A stretch of 64,000 bases of DNA, taken from contig CAVPAL010000036.1 of NCBI GenBank assembly GCA_963701435.1, positions 186,001 through 250,000 on the forward strand. Direction: 5' to 3'. Below the pieces are notes generated by a model. It was not told where the DNA came from, did not search any database, and saw only the letters and a program-made list of their open reading frames with translations. Numbering within the stretch: position 1 is the stretch's first letter; every line of letters starts with the position of its first letter. This document shows, piece after piece, positions 63,398 to 64,000 of the stretch. This DNA is from JAACFF01 sp963701435. Its GTDB lineage: Bacteria; Chloroflexota; Anaerolineae; Promineifilales; Promineifilaceae. A program made the translations under genes and the position numbers.

Positions 63398-64000
63398 ATG
63401 AACAATAATTCCAAAAGCGAACCCAAATCAGAAAATTTTTCCGTTCGTAACCTGTTATCCCCCATATTCAAGCAAAAGCGAACGCTGCAATTTAACATCC
63501 TCGCTACCTTTGCCTCCCTTATCATTATTACCGTCCTGATCATTATCACGTATACCTATCAGAAAAACACGCGGGCCATACTGGACCTTTCCGAAGATCT
63601 GATAGATCAAGTGACCGAAACCGTCATTTATCAGGCCAGCGATCATCTAGGACCGGCCAGCATTATGTCAGAGGTGAGCGCCGAAATTCCCAATTTGGAT
63701 TCGCTCGTCATCGTTGATAATAAAGAGCTAGAAATTTATGGCATGGAGATTCTTTCTTTATACCCACAATTGGCTGGTTTCTTTATTGGTAACGAGCAAG
63801 GGGATTTTCTGTTTATAAAACGCTTTCCAGATGGCAGCATCGGCACAGAAATAATAAATCGATCAATTAGCGAACCAACAACTACATGGTTCTATCGTGA
63901 TCTTGCAGGCAAAGTTGATTCCGTTGAGGTTACAAATGATGTATCTTACGACCCGCGTAGCCGTCCCTGGTATATAGGCGCCAAGGACAGCGGCGAACAA
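63398..64000 (+). CDS. Membrane sensor with dCache-like extracytoplasmic domain, 3' partial
   Basis: The frame is open from the ATG at 63398 to the window edge (201 codons). A cytoplasmic N-terminus of about 28 residues is followed by a membrane helix (ILATFASLIIITVLIIITY) and an extracytoplasmic region. 'YDPRSRPWYIGAK' near the end is the hallmark of double-Cache ligand-binding domains, preceded by 'LDSLVIVDN' and 'GDFLFIKRFPDGSIGTEI'. The output domain (for example adenylate cyclase, histidine kinase or HD-GYP) lies beyond the window. No ribosome binding site is obvious before the ATG. Confidence 0.75.
   Translation, partial: MNNNSKSEPKSENFSVRNLLSPIFKQKRTLQFNILATFASLIIITVLIIITYTYQKNTRAILDLSEDLIDQVTETVIYQASDHLGPASIMSEVSAEIPNLDSLVIVDNKELEIYGMEILSLYPQLAGFFIGNEQGDFLFIKRFPDGSIGTEIINRSISEPTTTWFYRDLAGKVDSVEVTNDVSYDPRSRPWYIGAKDSGEQ

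Noticed and set aside
1..64000. tRNA, rRNA or known riboswitches
   Set aside because: I looked through the intergenic stretches for tRNA-like arms with GTTCGA-type loops and for familiar riboswitch cores and found none I could support.

Overview
The window looks like a chromosomal segment of an uncultured Chloroflexota bacterium, probably Anaerolineae-like. This is inferred from the mix of gene families, moderate GC content and abundant hairpin-type intergenic repeats; no rRNA or tRNA gene is present to confirm it. The most striking global feature is an 8-base palindrome, ACGGCCGT (often AACGGCCGTT). I count roughly 75 copies by eye where about one is expected by chance. It behaves like the HIP1 palindrome of cyanobacteria and is depleted in two blocks that look imported.

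Layout. 1-4770: the end of a three-domain protein (APH kinase / M23 peptidase / class III aminotransferase), two small proteins and a RibD/DHFR-like reductase. 4884-9031: a same-strand block of mostly unfamiliar genes around a trypsin-like protease, with a free-standing copy of its N-terminal domain, a DUF1360 membrane protein and a helix-hairpin-helix protein; it contains cloverleaf-type repeats and is poor in the palindrome. 9261-19936: a BTAD regulator, a frameshifted MFS transporter, an ABC exporter (FtsX-type permease plus ATPase) with a near-consensus promoter, a histidine kinase/response regulator pair and an exported repeat protein with a Gly/His tail. 20398-23758: a GT-C type membrane glycosyltransferase, a methyltransferase and a secreted protein. 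24025-33316: a complete MoxR/DUF58/Bat (aerotolerance-type) operon with an inserted CheY-like gene.

33424-46950 (minus strand): a probable anti-phage operon with a DUF499 ATPase, a DUF1156 DNA methylase and a PLD-SNF2 helicase. It is interleaved with two toxin-antitoxin pairs and an ASCH protein, and is interrupted by a REP-associated transposase flanked by its hairpin repeats. Many of these genes carry single-base frameshifts. 47088-48877: NAD(P)H-hydrate epimerase and an alpha/beta hydrolase.

49045-62828: a deoxy-sugar (L-fucose-type) utilisation operon with a LacI regulator, a sugar ABC transporter, a nucleotidyltransferase-GHMP kinase fusion, a sugar epimerase, FucI, FucU, a MoaD-aldehyde:ferredoxin oxidoreductase fusion, a class II aldolase and a rhamnulokinase-like kinase. 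These fit together as isomerisation, phosphorylation and aldol cleavage to DHAP plus L-lactaldehyde, with the oxidoreductase a natural candidate to oxidise the lactaldehyde. The first seven structural genes contain single-base indels, mostly one extra or missing base in short homopolymers, so sequencing error is a real alternative to gene decay. The window ends inside a sensor protein with a dCache-like domain (63398-end).
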